Origin: an uncultured Clostridia bacterium
GTDB taxonomy: Bacteria > Bacillota > Clostridia > Christensenellales > Aristaeellaceae
NCBI GenBank assembly: GCA_947631405.1
Contig: CANRLC010000008.1
Coordinates: forward strand, 1 to 64,000
Reading direction: 5' to 3'
DNA: 64,000 nt
Under the pieces are notes generated by a model. The model had not been told where the DNA came from. It did no database searches and saw only the letters and a program-made list of their open reading frames with translations. This document shows positions 51,125 to 60,157 of the stretch, piece after piece (the stretch's first letter is position 1; each line of letters begins with the position of its first letter). Position numbers and translations under genes: made by a program.

Positions 51125-52516
51125 TTACGCCTCATCGTGCATCACCACGGCGCTGCGCCATTTGCCGCGCCGGTAGAGCAGCGCGGTGATAACCGCGCCC
51201 AGCACCCACGAGACGAGGAGCGAGATGAAGATGCTGTCCGGCGTGCCGTTGGGCAGCGCCTCGGAGCGGGTCGCGTAGGCGATGCCGTAGGCGATGGGCA
51301 CGCGGATGACGATGGTGGTCAGCAGCGACACCCACATCGGGGTCATGGTGTCGCCCGCGCCGCGCATGACGCCGGAGAGGCTCTGCGTGACGGCCATCGC
51401 GATATAGCCCACCGCGAGGATGCGCAGCATGTGAACGCCCAGCCGCACGACCTCCTCGGTCTGCGTGAACAGGCGCATCAGGTTTTCGCCAAAGAGCAGG
51501 ATGCCCGCGACCAGCACCACGGCGATCGCCATCCCCATGCGCACGCCGTCGCGCACGCCCTCCTGTACGCGATCCATGCGGCCCGCGCCGACATTCTGGC
51601 CCACGAAGGTGGTCATCGCCATGCCGAAGGTGAAGTTGGGCATCATCGCGAAGCCGTCCACGCGCATGACCACGATGGCGCAGGCGATGACGCTCGTGCC
51701 GAAGGAATTGGTCAGCGCCTGCACGACGATGGCGGCCATCGAGAAGATGGCCTGCGTGAGGCCGGAGGGCAGGCCAAGGCGGATGGTCGAGGCCATCATG
51801 CGCTTGTCGGGCAGGAGCGTGCGCGGCGTCAGGTGCAGCGTATCCCGCATGTGCGCGAGGCGCCACAGGCAAAGCAGCGCGGAGACCGCCTGCGCGATGA
51901 TTGTCGCCCACGCGACGCCCGCCGTCGCCATGCCGAAGTTGGCAACGAACACGACGTCCAGCACGATGTTGAGCAGGCAGGCGACAATCAGGTAGAGCAG
52001 CGGCGAAAACGCGTCGCCCAGCCCGCGCAGCACGCCGGAGGCGATGTTGTAATAGCCCGTGCCCATGATGCCCAGCACGATGATGGTCAGGTAATCGACG
52101 GCCATGTCGTAGACGTCGGGCGGCGTGTCCAGGAGCGTCATCAGCGGGCCGATGATGAACGGGCCGATGATCATGATGATGACGCTCGCGATGAACGTGA
52201 GCGTCAGGCAGGTGCCCACCGCCGCCTCCAGATCGCGGCGGCGATGCGCGCCGAAATACTGCGAGACGAGGATGCCCGCGCCGGTGGAGATGCCCATGAA
52301 CAGCAGAAGCAGCAGGTTGAGCACCGGGCCGCTCGTGCCGACCGCGGCCAGCGCGCTGTCGCCGACGTAGCGGCCGACGATGATCGAGTCCACCGTGTTA
52401 TACATCTGCTGGGCGAGGTTGCCGATCAGCAGCGGGATCGCGAACGCCGCCAGATTGCGAATCGGCTTGCCGACCGTCATGTCCTGCGCGCCGAACATCG
52501 CCTTCCAATTGCTCAT
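51125..52516 (-). CDS. MATE family efflux transporter (second copy)
   Basis: This 463-residue 12-helix MATE transporter carries 'FAIPLLIGNLAQQMYNTVDSIIVGRYVGD' and 'GISTGAGILVSQYFGAHRRRDLEA' in the first half. The matching 'FVGQNVGAGRMDRVQEGV' loop is in the second half. It is only distantly similar to the copy at 34148-35512. The real start is the ATG at 52516 after GGGGAAAAGG; upstream in-frame sequence is non-coding. It lies 39 bp upstream of the EAL gene on the same strand and may share its transcript. The substrate is unknown. Confidence 0.9.
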   Translation of the reverse strand: MSNWKAMFGAQDMTVGKPIRNLAAFAIPLLIGNLAQQMYNTVDSIIVGRYVGDSALAAVGTSGPVLNLLLLLFMGISTGAGILVSQYFGAHRRRDLEAAVGTCLTLTFIASVIIMIIGPFIIGPLMTLLDTPPDVYDMAVDYLTIIVLGIMGTGYYNIASGVLRGLGDAFSPLLYLIVACLLNIVLDVVFVANFGMATAGVAWATIIAQAVSALLCLWRLAHMRDTLHLTPRTLLPDKRMMASTIRLGLPSGLTQAIFSMAAIVVQALTNSFGTSVIACAIVVMRVDGFAMMPNFTFGMAMTTFVGQNVGAGRMDRVQEGVRDGVRMGMAIAVVLVAGILLFGENLMRLFTQTEEVVRLGVHMLRILAVGYIAMAVTQSLSGVMRGAGDTMTPMWVSLLTTIVIRVPIAYGIAYATRSEALPNGTPDSIFISLLVSWVLGAVITALLYRRGKWRSAVVMHDEA

Positions 52517-52706
52517 GCCTTTTCCCCTTTTCGAGGCCCCGACGCCGTCGCCGGAGCACTTTTCCTCCCGCGCGGCCGCGGCCGCGCGCCAAAATGCCTT
52601 CCTTTGAGTATACCCGATGGACAGCGGATTGTCAATCGCGGCGAAGGCAGGAAAACGAAAAAAGCGGTCGCGCTCCGGCAGGAGAGCGACCATGCGGTTT
52701 CCCCGA

Positions 52707-54014
52707 TTACGGATTGAGCCGGTTCGGCCCACGGAAGATGAACATCGCTTCCTTGATCGTCAGGCCCAGCAGCAGCATCGTCAGGCGGTCGATGCCCAGC
52801 CCGAAGCCACCGTGCGGCGGGCAGCCGTACTTGAAGAACTCCAAGTAGAACTTGACGTCCTCCGTCAGGCCCTTCTCGTCCGCCTGCGCCTTGAGCTGCT
52901 CGTAGCGGTGCTCGCGCTGCGCGCCAGTGGTGATCTCCACGCCGCGCCAGATCAGGTCGTAGCCCTGCGGCACGCCGTCCTTGCGCATGTGGTAGAACGC
53001 GCGCTTCTCGGCGTCGTAGTCCGTCACGAACAGGAACTCGTGGCCGTATTTCTTCTTCACCCAGTCGTAGGACAGGCGCTCGGCCTCGGTGGTCAGATCG
53101 CCCTTTTCGCTCTCCGGCACGGCGTAGCCAAACTCGCGCTCCAGCTCCGCGTACAGGTCGGCGAGGCGCACGACCGGGAACGGCGTCGTGGGCACGGTCA
53201 GCGGCTGGCCGAAGACCTCCTCCAGCTCCTTGCCGAAGGCATCCTTCACGCGGCCCAGCGCGTAGGTCAGCAGCTCCTCCTCCAGCTTCATCACGTCGCG
53301 GAAGGACTCGATGTAGCTGAACTCCAGATCGAAGCCGGAGAACTCGGTGGTGTGCTTGTTGGTAAAGCTCTTCTCGGCGCGGAACACCGGGCCGACCTCA
53401 AAGATGCGTTCCAGCCCGGAGGCCATCGCCATCTGCTTGTAGAATTGCGGGCTTTGCGCCAGATACGCCTTGCGGTCGAAGTACTGCACCTCGAACACGT
53501 CCGCGCCGCTCTCGCTCGCCGCGCCGATCAGCTTCGGGGTGTGGATCTCGAGGAAGCCGCGCTCCAGCAAAAAGTCGCGCATCGCGCGCACGAGTGCCGT
53601 CTGCACCTTGAACATCATCTGGTTGCGGTCGGTGCGCAGGTCGATCCAGCGGTAGTCGATGCGCTGGTCGATGGAGGAGCGCTCGTGCCCCTTGCGCTCC
53701 TCGCGGTCGATCGGCAGCGGCGCGGCCAAGGACTCGATGACGATCTCGCGGGCCAGCACCTCGACGCCGCCCAGCTTGACGTACTCGTTCTCGACCGCCT
53801 TGCCCGTCACGGTGATGACCGAGTCGAGCGTGATGCGATCGACCGCCTCGTCGAGCGCCGGGTTTTCGCCCTTCTCCACCGTCACCTGCACCTTGCCGGT
53901 GATGTCCTTGAGGACGATGAAGGCCATCGTGCGCTTGTTGCGGATGTTCTCGACGAACCCGCTCACCTTGATCGCGTCCGCTCCGCGAACCTGCGCGGCA
54001 TACGTTCTTTCCAT
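52707..54014 (-). CDS. aspS: Archaeal-type (probably non-discriminating) aspartyl-tRNA synthetase
   Basis: This 435-residue class II synthetase has an N-terminal OB-fold anticodon domain (1-105) and the class II core. Motif 2 is 'FEVGPVFRAEKSFTNKHTTEFSGFD' in overall form and motif 3 is 'GFGLGIDRLTMLLLGL'. The short length and lack of the large bacterial insertion match the archaeal AspRS/AsnRS lineage found in many Clostridia. In bacteria this form often charges both tRNA-Asp and tRNA-Asn and depends on GatCAB. Whether this one discriminates depends on anticodon-domain residues I cannot judge. A promoter lies at 54048-54075. Confidence 0.88.
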   Translation of the reverse strand: MERTYAAQVRGADAIKVSGFVENIRNKRTMAFIVLKDITGKVQVTVEKGENPALDEAVDRITLDSVITVTGKAVENEYVKLGGVEVLAREIVIESLAAPLPIDREERKGHERSSIDQRIDYRWIDLRTDRNQMMFKVQTALVRAMRDFLLERGFLEIHTPKLIGAASESGADVFEVQYFDRKAYLAQSPQFYKQMAMASGLERIFEVGPVFRAEKSFTNKHTTEFSGFDLEFSYIESFRDVMKLEEELLTYALGRVKDAFGKELEEVFGQPLTVPTTPFPVVRLADLYAELEREFGYAVPESEKGDLTTEAERLSYDWVKKKYGHEFLFVTDYDAEKRAFYHMRKDGVPQGYDLIWRGVEITTGAQREHRYEQLKAQADEKGLTEDVKFYLEFFKYGCPPHGGFGLGIDRLTMLLLGLTIKEAMFIFRGPNRLNP

Positions 54015-54047
54015 GTCTCGTTCCCTCCGTAAGTGTTCTACCGCTTT

Positions 54048-54075
54048 ATTATACCTGCATTTTCCGGCAAATCAA
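54048..54075 (-). promoter_or_regulatory. Sigma-A promoter of aspS
   Basis: On the minus strand, TTGATT (-35, 54075-54070) and TATAAT (-10, 54053-54048) are spaced 16 bp apart, 34 bp upstream of the aspS start codon. Confidence 0.75.
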
Positions 54076-54141
54076 GAGGCGCGGCGCATTTTTCGCGCCG
54101 AGCGCCAAATACGCGCCCTCCGTTTGTCGCGTTTGTGCGCC

Positions 54142-54170
54142 TTGACAGGCCGAGCGCTTTGGTGTATTCT
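54142..54170 (+). promoter_or_regulatory. Sigma-A promoter of the larC-GH127 unit
   Basis: TTGACA (54142-54147) and TATTCT (54165-54170) are spaced 17 bp apart, 49 bp before the larC start codon. Confidence 0.8.
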
Positions 54171-54219
54171 GCCCACAGAAGAAAGGCCCGCGCATCGCGC
54201 GGCGAACGGAGGAAAACGC

Positions 54220-55476
54220 ATGAAACTGCTCTATCTCGACTGCGCGATGGGCGCGGCGGGCGACATGCTGACGGGGGCGCTCCTGTCCCTGCTGCCCGAC
54301 CCGGACGCGTTCGTCGCCTCGTTTAACGCGCTGGGCATCCCCGGCGTGCGCCTTTCGCGGGAAGCGGCGTCGCGCGGGGGCGTCGCGGGCACGCGCGCGC
54401 ATGTGACAGTGTATGGTCGCGAGGAGGGCGGCCCCGCGCATGAACATGAACATGAGCACGAGCACGAGCATGAACATGCGCACGGGCATGAGCACCGCGA
54501 CATGCGGCAGATCGAGGCGCTGTTCGCGTCGCTGTCCCTGCCGAAAAAGGTGCGGGAGAATGCGCTGGCCGTCTACCGCCTGATCGCGCAGGCGGAGAGC
54601 GAGGCGCACGGCGTTCCCGTCTCGCAGGTTCACTTTCATGAAGTGGGCGCGATGGACGCCGTCGCCGACGTGACGGCGGTCTGCCTGCTGATGGAGGCGC
54701 TCGCGCCCGACCGGGTCGTGGTCTCCCCCGTGCATGTGGGGAGCGGAACCGTCCGCTGCGCGCACGGCGTGCTGCCCGTGCCCGCACCGGCGACGGAGCG
54801 GCTGCTGCGCGGCGTGCCCGTCTACGGCGGCGAGGTGCAGGGCGAACTTTGTACGCCCACGGGCGCGGCGCTGCTGCGGCGCTTCGCCTCCGGCTTCGGC
54901 CCGCTCCCGGCGATGCGCCCCCTCGCCGCCGGGTACGGGATGGGCGCGCGGGAGTTCCCGGGTCGTGTCAACGCCGTGCGCGCGCTGCTGGGCGAGGCGC
55001 TGGACGAGGACAAAACGGACGAGATGATCGAGTTCTCCTGCAACGTGGACGACATGACCGCCGAGGAGATCGCCTTCGCGGCGGAGCGCCTCTTCGAGGG
55101 CGGCGCGCGGGAGGTCTACACCATCCCCATCGGAATGAAGAAATCGCGCCCCGGCACGCTCATCCGTGCGATCTGCGCCGAGGCGGATCGCGACGCGCTG
55201 ACGCGCCTGTTCTTTCTGCACACCTCGACGCTGGGCGTGCGCGAGGCGCGCACGCGGCGCTACATTCTCTCCCGCGAGACGACGACGCTGCGCACCCCCT
55301 TTGGGGACGTGCGCCGCAAGGATGCCGCGGGCTACGGCGTGCGGCGGAGCAAGTACGAATACGACGATCTCGCGCGCGTCGCGCAAGCGCGCGGCGTCAG
55401 TCTTGACGAGGCGCGCAGGGCGATCGAAGAATGGGAAGCCGGAACGCTTGCCGGGCAAAGGGAGGAACATCCATGA
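54220..55476 (+). CDS. larC: Nickel-pincer cofactor biosynthesis protein LarC, single reading frame
   Basis: This 418-residue protein starts 'MKLLYLDCAMGAAGDMLTGALL' and contains a His-rich stretch at residues 74-92 (alternating His-Glu). 'VHFHEVGAMDAVADVTAVCLLM' and the C-terminal part with 'CNVDDMTAEEIAFAAERL' and 'KKSRPGTLIRAIC' are also diagnostic. LarC inserts nickel into the pincer nucleotide cofactor used by lactate racemase and related epimerases. In Lactobacillus plantarum LarC is made by frameshifting between two frames; here it is one continuous frame. The stop overlaps the start of GH127 (ATGA). No larA, larB or larE is visible in the window. Confidence 0.92.
   Translation: MKLLYLDCAMGAAGDMLTGALLSLLPDPDAFVASFNALGIPGVRLSREAASRGGVAGTRAHVTVYGREEGGPAHEHEHEHEHEHEHAHGHEHRDMRQIEALFASLSLPKKVRENALAVYRLIAQAESEAHGVPVSQVHFHEVGAMDAVADVTAVCLLMEALAPDRVVVSPVHVGSGTVRCAHGVLPVPAPATERLLRGVPVYGGEVQGELCTPTGAALLRRFASGFGPLPAMRPLAAGYGMGAREFPGRVNAVRALLGEALDEDKTDEMIEFSCNVDDMTAEEIAFAAERLFEGGAREVYTIPIGMKKSRPGTLIRAICAEADRDALTRLFFLHTSTLGVREARTRRYILSRETTTLRTPFGDVRRKDAAGYGVRRSKYEYDDLARVAQARGVSLDEARRAIEEWEAGTLAGQREEHP
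54439..54495 (+). repeat. Hexamer tandem repeat encoding the LarC His-rich loop
   Basis: About nine imperfect six-base units of the CATGAA/CATGAG/CACGAG type encode alternating His-Glu, ending in His-Ala-His-Gly-His-Glu-His. The likely roles are nickel storage or capture in the protein and a slippage-prone DNA tract. Confidence 0.85.
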
Positions 55477-57368
55477 AAAACGCATTGGGGCCGCTGCCCC
55501 TGTCCAAGGTGGAGATCACCGACCCGTTCTGGGCGCGGCGGCGCGAGCTGGTCGCGCAGGTCGTCGTGCCGGCGATGGAACGCACGCTGCGCGACGAGAT
55601 GCCCGGCGCGGAAAAGTCGCACGCGATCGAGAACTTCCGCATCGCGGCGGGCGACGCGAAAGGGTCGTTCTACGGCATGGTCTTTCAGGACAGCGACGTG
55701 GCGAAGTTCATCGAGGCGGCGTCCTACACGCTCATCTACCGGCCCGATCCCGCGCTGGACGCGCGGCTGGACGCGCTGATCGACCTGATCGCGCGCGCGC
55801 AGCAGAGCGACGGCTATCTGGATACCTTCTACATCCTCGGCGAGCCGAAGGATCGCTGGACGAACCTGATGGTCTGCCACGAGCTTTACTGCGCGGGGCA
55901 CATGATCGAGGCGGCGGTCGCGCACTTTGAGGCGACGGGCAAGCGCACGCTGCTCGCCGTGGCGCAAAAGCTGGCCGATCACATCGTGGCGCGCTTCCTG
56001 AATACGGACGCGGTGCCCGGCCATCAGGAGATCGAGATCGGGCTGCTGCGGCTCTACCGCGCGACGGGCGGGCGGCGGTATCTGGACATGGCGGCGCATT
56101 TCCTCGACGTGCGCGGCAAGAAGCCCAACTTCTTTGAGGTCGAGGCGCGCCGCCGCGCGGGCGAGGGCGGCAAACCCGACGCGGTGGACGAGGACTACAA
56201 CCAGACCTTCGCGCCCGTGCGCGAGCAGCGGGAGGCGCGCGGGCACGCCGTGCGCTGCCTGTACATGCTCACCGCGATGGCGGACGCCGCGCAGGCGACG
56301 GGCGACGAGACGCTCGCCGCGGCCTGCGAGCGGCTGTGGGAGAATATCGCGCAGCGGCAGATGTACGTCACGGGCGGCATCGGGGCGTCGGCGCGGCGGG
56401 AGGCGTTTTTGCGCGACTTCGAGCTGCCCAACGACACGGCCTACGCGGAGACGTGCGCCTCGGTGGCGATGGCGTTCTTCGCCCAGCGCATGCTCTGTCT
56501 CGCGCCCGACGCGCGCTACGCGGACGTATTGGAGCTGGAGCTTTACAACGGCGCGCTCTCGGGCATGCAGCTGGACGGGACGCGGTTCTTCTACGTCAAC
56601 CCCTTGGAGGTCGTGCCGGGCGTGTCGGGCGCGCTCAACGGCTTCGAGCACGCGCAGCCGCTCCGGCAGAAGTGGCTGACCTGCGCCTGCTGCCCGCCGA
56701 ATCTGGCGCGGCTGATCGCGTCGCTGGGGCGCTACTGCTATGGCGAATCGGACGACGCCGTGTACGCGCATCTGCTGATCGGCAGCCGCGCGAGCGCGCG
56801 CCACGCGGACGTCGAGCTGGAAAGCGGCCTGCCGTGGCGCGGCGGCGCGGCGCTGACGGTGACGCCGCACACGGATGCGCCCTTCGCGCTGTGCGTGCGC
56901 GTGCCCGGCTACGCGCGGGACGTGCGCGTGTGCCTGAACGGCGAGGTGCTCGACGCGCCCGTGGAGCGCGGCTATCTGCGCGTTGAGCGCCGCTGGGCCG
57001 CGGACGACCGCCTTTCGCTCGAGTTTGATCTGGCGCCCCGGCGTGTCTACGCCGACCCGCGCGTGCGCGCGGACGCCGGGCGCGTGGCGCTGGCCTACGG
57101 GCCGCTCGTCTACTGCCTCGAGGGCGTGGACAATCCCGGCCCGCTGAGCGCGCTGCGCCTGCCGCGCGAGGCGGAGATTCGTCTGGGCGGCGAAAACGCG
57201 GCGCTGGGCGTGACCACGCTGCAAGCGGCGGGCAAGCGCCTTCGCGCGGGCGCGGCGCTCTACGGCGGGGATGCGCCCTGCGAGGAGGACGCGACGCTGA
57301 TAGCCATCCCCTACTACGCGTGGAGCAACCGCGGCGAGAACGCGATGACCGTGTGGATTCGGGAATGA
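55473..57368 (+). CDS. GH127 beta-L-arabinofuranosidase
   Basis: This 631-residue enzyme has the GH127 (alpha/alpha)6 barrel and beta-sandwich layout. The zinc-binding and catalytic residues line up with Bifidobacterium HypBA1: Glu326 and Cys328 in 'YAETCASVAM', and Cys406-Cys407 in 'CACCPPNLAR', with almost the same spacing (Glu338, Cys340, Cys417, Cys418). It should release L-arabinofuranose from beta-linked arabino-oligosaccharides, as found on extensin or in pectic side chains. There is no signal peptide. The ATG overlaps the larC stop codon, so translation is coupled. A strong terminator follows at 57411. Confidence 0.9.
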   Translation: MKNALGPLPLSKVEITDPFWARRRELVAQVVVPAMERTLRDEMPGAEKSHAIENFRIAAGDAKGSFYGMVFQDSDVAKFIEAASYTLIYRPDPALDARLDALIDLIARAQQSDGYLDTFYILGEPKDRWTNLMVCHELYCAGHMIEAAVAHFEATGKRTLLAVAQKLADHIVARFLNTDAVPGHQEIEIGLLRLYRATGGRRYLDMAAHFLDVRGKKPNFFEVEARRRAGEGGKPDAVDEDYNQTFAPVREQREARGHAVRCLYMLTAMADAAQATGDETLAAACERLWENIAQRQMYVTGGIGASARREAFLRDFELPNDTAYAETCASVAMAFFAQRMLCLAPDARYADVLELELYNGALSGMQLDGTRFFYVNPLEVVPGVSGALNGFEHAQPLRQKWLTCACCPPNLARLIASLGRYCYGESDDAVYAHLLIGSRASARHADVELESGLPWRGGAALTVTPHTDAPFALCVRVPGYARDVRVCLNGEVLDAPVERGYLRVERRWAADDRLSLEFDLAPRRVYADPRVRADAGRVALAYGPLVYCLEGVDNPGPLSALRLPREAEIRLGGENAALGVTTLQAAGKRLRAGAALYGGDAPCEEDATLIAIPYYAWSNRGENAMTVWIRE

Positions 57369-57410
57369 CAGGGCGCGACCGCTCAGAATCTTGTCTTTCA
57401 CAAAGATCAA

Positions 57411-57436
57411 ACGCCGCCCCGGCTTCGGGGCGGCGT
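57411..57436 (+). terminator. Terminator of the larC-GH127 unit
   Basis: ACGCCGCCCCG (57411-57421) and CGGGGCGGCGT (57426-57436) form a perfect 11-bp stem with a gctt loop, followed by CCTTCTTAT. It lies 43 bp past the GH127 stop. Confidence 0.8.
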
Positions 57437-57443
57437 CCTTCTT

Positions 57444-57671
57444 ATACTATAAAAATGATCTAAATATTCTGCATTGGATTATGTCGAACAAGCAAAAATG
57501 GGAGTACGCCACTTTTCATGAACCACCCGCCCGGGATCGCTTCGCTTCCGGGCTACTTATCTGTGGGCGCTACGCGCCGGGGTACGTTGGGGCTACCGCC
57601 CCAAACCCTGTCTGGGGACATTGTCCCCAGACCCCATCCTGTGCTCCGCACCATATGAAGGTTTTATCCAA
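57444..57671 (+). repeat. MITE-like intergenic repeat, copy C (partly degenerate)
   Basis: This 228-bp copy shares the left end (ATACTAT), the GCCCGG/CCGGGC, TTGGGGC/GCCCCAA and GTCTGGGGAC/GTCCCCAGAC hairpins and the CCCCATCCTGTGC block with copies A and B. The second hairpin is changed to GGCGC/GCGCC (GGGCGCTACGCGCCGG). The right terminal repeat is degenerate. It lies between the convergent GH127 and uvrC genes. Confidence 0.8.
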
Positions 57672-57679
57672 GGGAGGTT

Positions 57680-59572
57680 TTATTCCTCCGTCCTCGTCCC
57701 CTCGTCCGGATGGAACCGCCGGTAGATCGCGTCGGCCTGCACGGGGCCGATTTTTTCCGCCTCGCACAGCGCCTCGCGGGAAGCGCCGGCGATCGCCGAG
57801 ATGGAGCCGAAGTGCGTCAGCAGCGCGCGGCGGCGGGCCGGGCCGACGCCGGGGATGTCCTCCAGCTTCGAGCGCATGCCCGCCTTCTGGCGCAGCGCGC
57901 GGTGGTGCGTGATGCCGAAGCGGTGCGCCTCGTCGCGCACGCGCTGGATGAGGTGCAGTGCCGGGGACTTGCGGTCGAGCAGGATGCTCTCCTCCCGCCC
58001 GGGCAGGAAGATCTCCTCCAGCCGCTTGGCCAAGCCGAAGATCGGGATGTCGTAGCCGCAGGAGAGCATCGCCTCGCGCGCAAAGCGCAGCTGCTGCGGG
58101 CCGCCGTCGATCAAAATCAGGTCGGGCAGGTCGGCAAAGCCCGTCAGGCCGCGGCCGTCCTCCGGCAGCTTGCCCTCGGCGGCGAGCGCCTTGCGCTCTT
58201 GGCTCGCGCGCGTCAGGCGGCGGGTGAGCACCTCGTTCATCGAGGCGAAGTCGTTCGCGCCGACGACGGTCTTGATGCGGAAGTGGCGGTATTCCTTCCG
58301 AGCGGATTCGCCGTCGATGAAGACGACCATGCTCGCCACGGAGAGCGCGCCCTGCGTGTTGGAGATGTCGTAGCCCTCGATGCGCCGGGGGACGCCCTCC
58401 ATGCCGACCGCGCGGGCGAGCGCCTCGCATGCGCCGACGGTGCGCTCCCGCTGGCGCGAGAGGTTCGCGTTGCGCTTGGAGAGCGCGTCGCGCGCGTTGC
58501 GCAGCGCCAGCTCGACCAGCTTGTGCTTCGTCCCCCGCTGCGGCTCGCGCAGCGAGACCTTGCCGCCCTCGCGGCGGCGGGTCAGCACGTCCTCCACGTC
58601 CTGCGCCTGCTCGGGCAGCTCCATGCAGAGCACCTCCGAGGGCGGGCGGCGTCCGTCGTCGTAAAACTGCAAGAGGAATTGCGAGAGGATCTTCGCGACG
58701 CTCTGGTCGCCCGCACCCTCCAGCGCGTAGCTCTCCGCGCCGATCATCCGCCCGCCGCGCACGAACACGACCTCGACCATCGCGTCGATGTCGTCGCGCG
58801 CGCAGGCGAGGATGTCCTGATCGCCGCCGCGCACGTCGATGGCCTTCTGCCGCTCCATGAGGTTTTGCACGTCGCGGATGCGGTCGCGAATCTGCGCCGC
58901 CTGCTCGTAGCGCATTTCCCGCGCCGCCTGCTCCATCTGCGCCTGCAGGCGAGCGAGCACGGCGTCGCTCTTGCCGCCTAAAAAGTCGATCACCTCGCGC
59001 ACGACCTTGGCGTATTCCTCCGGCGTGGTCTTCCCCGCGCAGGGGGCCAGACACTCGCCGAGCTGGTGGTGCAGGCAGGGCCGCCGGGGCGCGTCCTTGC
59101 GGATGGGCGCGGCGCAGGTGCGCAGCGGGAACAGCGCGCGCAGCACGGAGAGCACCTCGCGCACGCCCGTCGCGCCCATGTACGGGCCGAAGTATTTCGC
59201 CTTGTCCTTCGCCACGCGCCGCACCAGTTCCACGCGCGGATACGGCTGCGTCACGTCGATGCGCAGATACGGGTAGTGCTTGTCGTCCTTGAGCAGGATA
59301 TTGTACTGCGGGCGGTGCAGCTTGATGAGATTGCACTCGAGGATGAGCGCCTCCAGATTGCTGTCGCACAGCACGATGTCGAAGTCGTCGATGCGCTCCA
59401 CCATCGCGCGCACCTTGACCGTGTGATCGCGCGCGTTTTGGAAATACTGGCGCACGCGGTTTTTGAGGTTGACCGCCTTGCCCACATAGATGATCTGCCC
59501 CTCGCTCTTCATCAGGTAGCACCCGGGGCTATCGGGCAGCTTGGCGAGCTTTACGCGCAGCAGCTCGTTCAC
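57680..59572 (-). CDS. uvrC: Excinuclease ABC subunit C
   Basis: This 630-residue protein has the GIY-YIG nuclease domain at the N-terminus ('LPDSPGCYLMKSEGQIIYVGKA' in overall form). A central UvrB-binding UVR motif and the C-terminal endonuclease V-like half ('LILIDGGPQQLRFA', 'LDDIPGVGP'-type helix-hairpin-helix as 'LEDIPGVGPARRRALL') follow. UvrC makes both incisions in nucleotide-excision repair. The start codon is GTG at 59572, with GGGAGG 7 bp upstream. Length is normal. One end lies next to repeat copy C. Confidence 0.96.
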   Translation of the reverse strand: MNELLRVKLAKLPDSPGCYLMKSEGQIIYVGKAVNLKNRVRQYFQNARDHTVKVRAMVERIDDFDIVLCDSNLEALILECNLIKLHRPQYNILLKDDKHYPYLRIDVTQPYPRVELVRRVAKDKAKYFGPYMGATGVREVLSVLRALFPLRTCAAPIRKDAPRRPCLHHQLGECLAPCAGKTTPEEYAKVVREVIDFLGGKSDAVLARLQAQMEQAAREMRYEQAAQIRDRIRDVQNLMERQKAIDVRGGDQDILACARDDIDAMVEVVFVRGGRMIGAESYALEGAGDQSVAKILSQFLLQFYDDGRRPPSEVLCMELPEQAQDVEDVLTRRREGGKVSLREPQRGTKHKLVELALRNARDALSKRNANLSRQRERTVGACEALARAVGMEGVPRRIEGYDISNTQGALSVASMVVFIDGESARKEYRHFRIKTVVGANDFASMNEVLTRRLTRASQERKALAAEGKLPEDGRGLTGFADLPDLILIDGGPQQLRFAREAMLSCGYDIPIFGLAKRLEEIFLPGREESILLDRKSPALHLIQRVRDEAHRFGITHHRALRQKAGMRSKLEDIPGVGPARRRALLTHFGSISAIAGASREALCEAEKIGPVQADAIYRRFHPDEGTRTEE

Positions 59573-59604
59573 GCGCGCGCCTCCCTTCCGCGTTGTGGCG
59601 CTTC

Positions 59605-59634
59605 AAAAACGCGGGGCGGCGACGCCGTCCCGCG
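59605..59634 (-). terminator. Terminator between the DUF1292 gene and uvrC
   Basis: On the minus strand CGCGGGACGG pairs, with one mismatch, with CCGCCCCGCG and is followed by TTTTT. It lies in the 123-bp gap, so uvrC probably has its own or read-through expression. Confidence 0.6.
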
Positions 59635-59695
59635 CTGCTTGCAAAGAGCGCCGTTTCGCTTTGATCCGGCCCCGACCGCGTCAAGGCCGCGCCGG

Positions 59696-60007
59696 TCACT
59701 CGTCCGCGCCGTCCTCGTCGTCGAAGCGGGTGCGCACGATCTTGATGAGCTTCTCCATCAGCTCCTCGTCCGGCGGCACAAACTCCTCCATCTCCTCGCC
59801 GTTCTCGTCGGTGAAGGCGTTGATCTTCATGATGTAGACGGGGTCGTCGTCCGGGTCGTCGTCGGCGGGATCCTCGCGCGCGTCGCACAGCGCGGCGAAC
59901 TCCTCGCCGTTGTAGAAGAAGTAATCCATCACCTGCAAAAGCAGCGTATTGCCCGCGTCGTCGGTGAATTCGACGATGTCCCGTTCTTCCATTTCCTGCG
60001 GCGTCAT
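59696..60007 (-). CDS. DUF1292 domain protein
   Basis: This 103-residue, strongly acidic protein contains a DUF1292 core, 'DIVEFTDDAGNTLLLQVMDYFFYNGEEFAALCD', and an acidic linker. Such small proteins are widespread in Clostridia and Bacilli, often near alanyl-tRNA synthetase or RNA-processing genes, and their function is unknown. AAGGAGG lies 7 bp before the ATG at 60007. It is cytoplasmic, with no signal or membrane segment. It is divergent from the BceR-type regulator. Confidence 0.82.
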   Translation of the reverse strand: MTPQEMEERDIVEFTDDAGNTLLLQVMDYFFYNGEEFAALCDAREDPADDDPDDDPVYIMKINAFTDENGEEMEEFVPPDEELMEKLIKIVRTRFDDEDGADE

Positions 60008-60109
60008 GGTCAGCCCTCCTTCGCACGCCTCGCGTGCAAGCCTATTATACCCGCGCGCGCGGCAAAATGCAAGCGGCGCGCGCGAGCGGTCAGCGGCGCC
60101 ACTTTGCCC

Positions 60110-60138
60110 TTCCCTTTTTCGCCTCCCTTTGGTATACT
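60110..60138 (+). promoter_or_regulatory. Probable promoter of the two-component genes
   Basis: TTCCCT (60110-60115) and TATACT (60133-60138) are spaced 17 bp apart, 19 bp before the start codon of the response regulator. The -35 is weak. Confidence 0.45.
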
Positions 60139-60157
60139 TGAGGCAAAGGAGGCCGCT

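Noticed and set aside
54439-54495. Short tandem repeats that could suggest a CRISPR-like array
   Set aside because: Units are six bases, contiguous and in frame within larC; there are no spacers.
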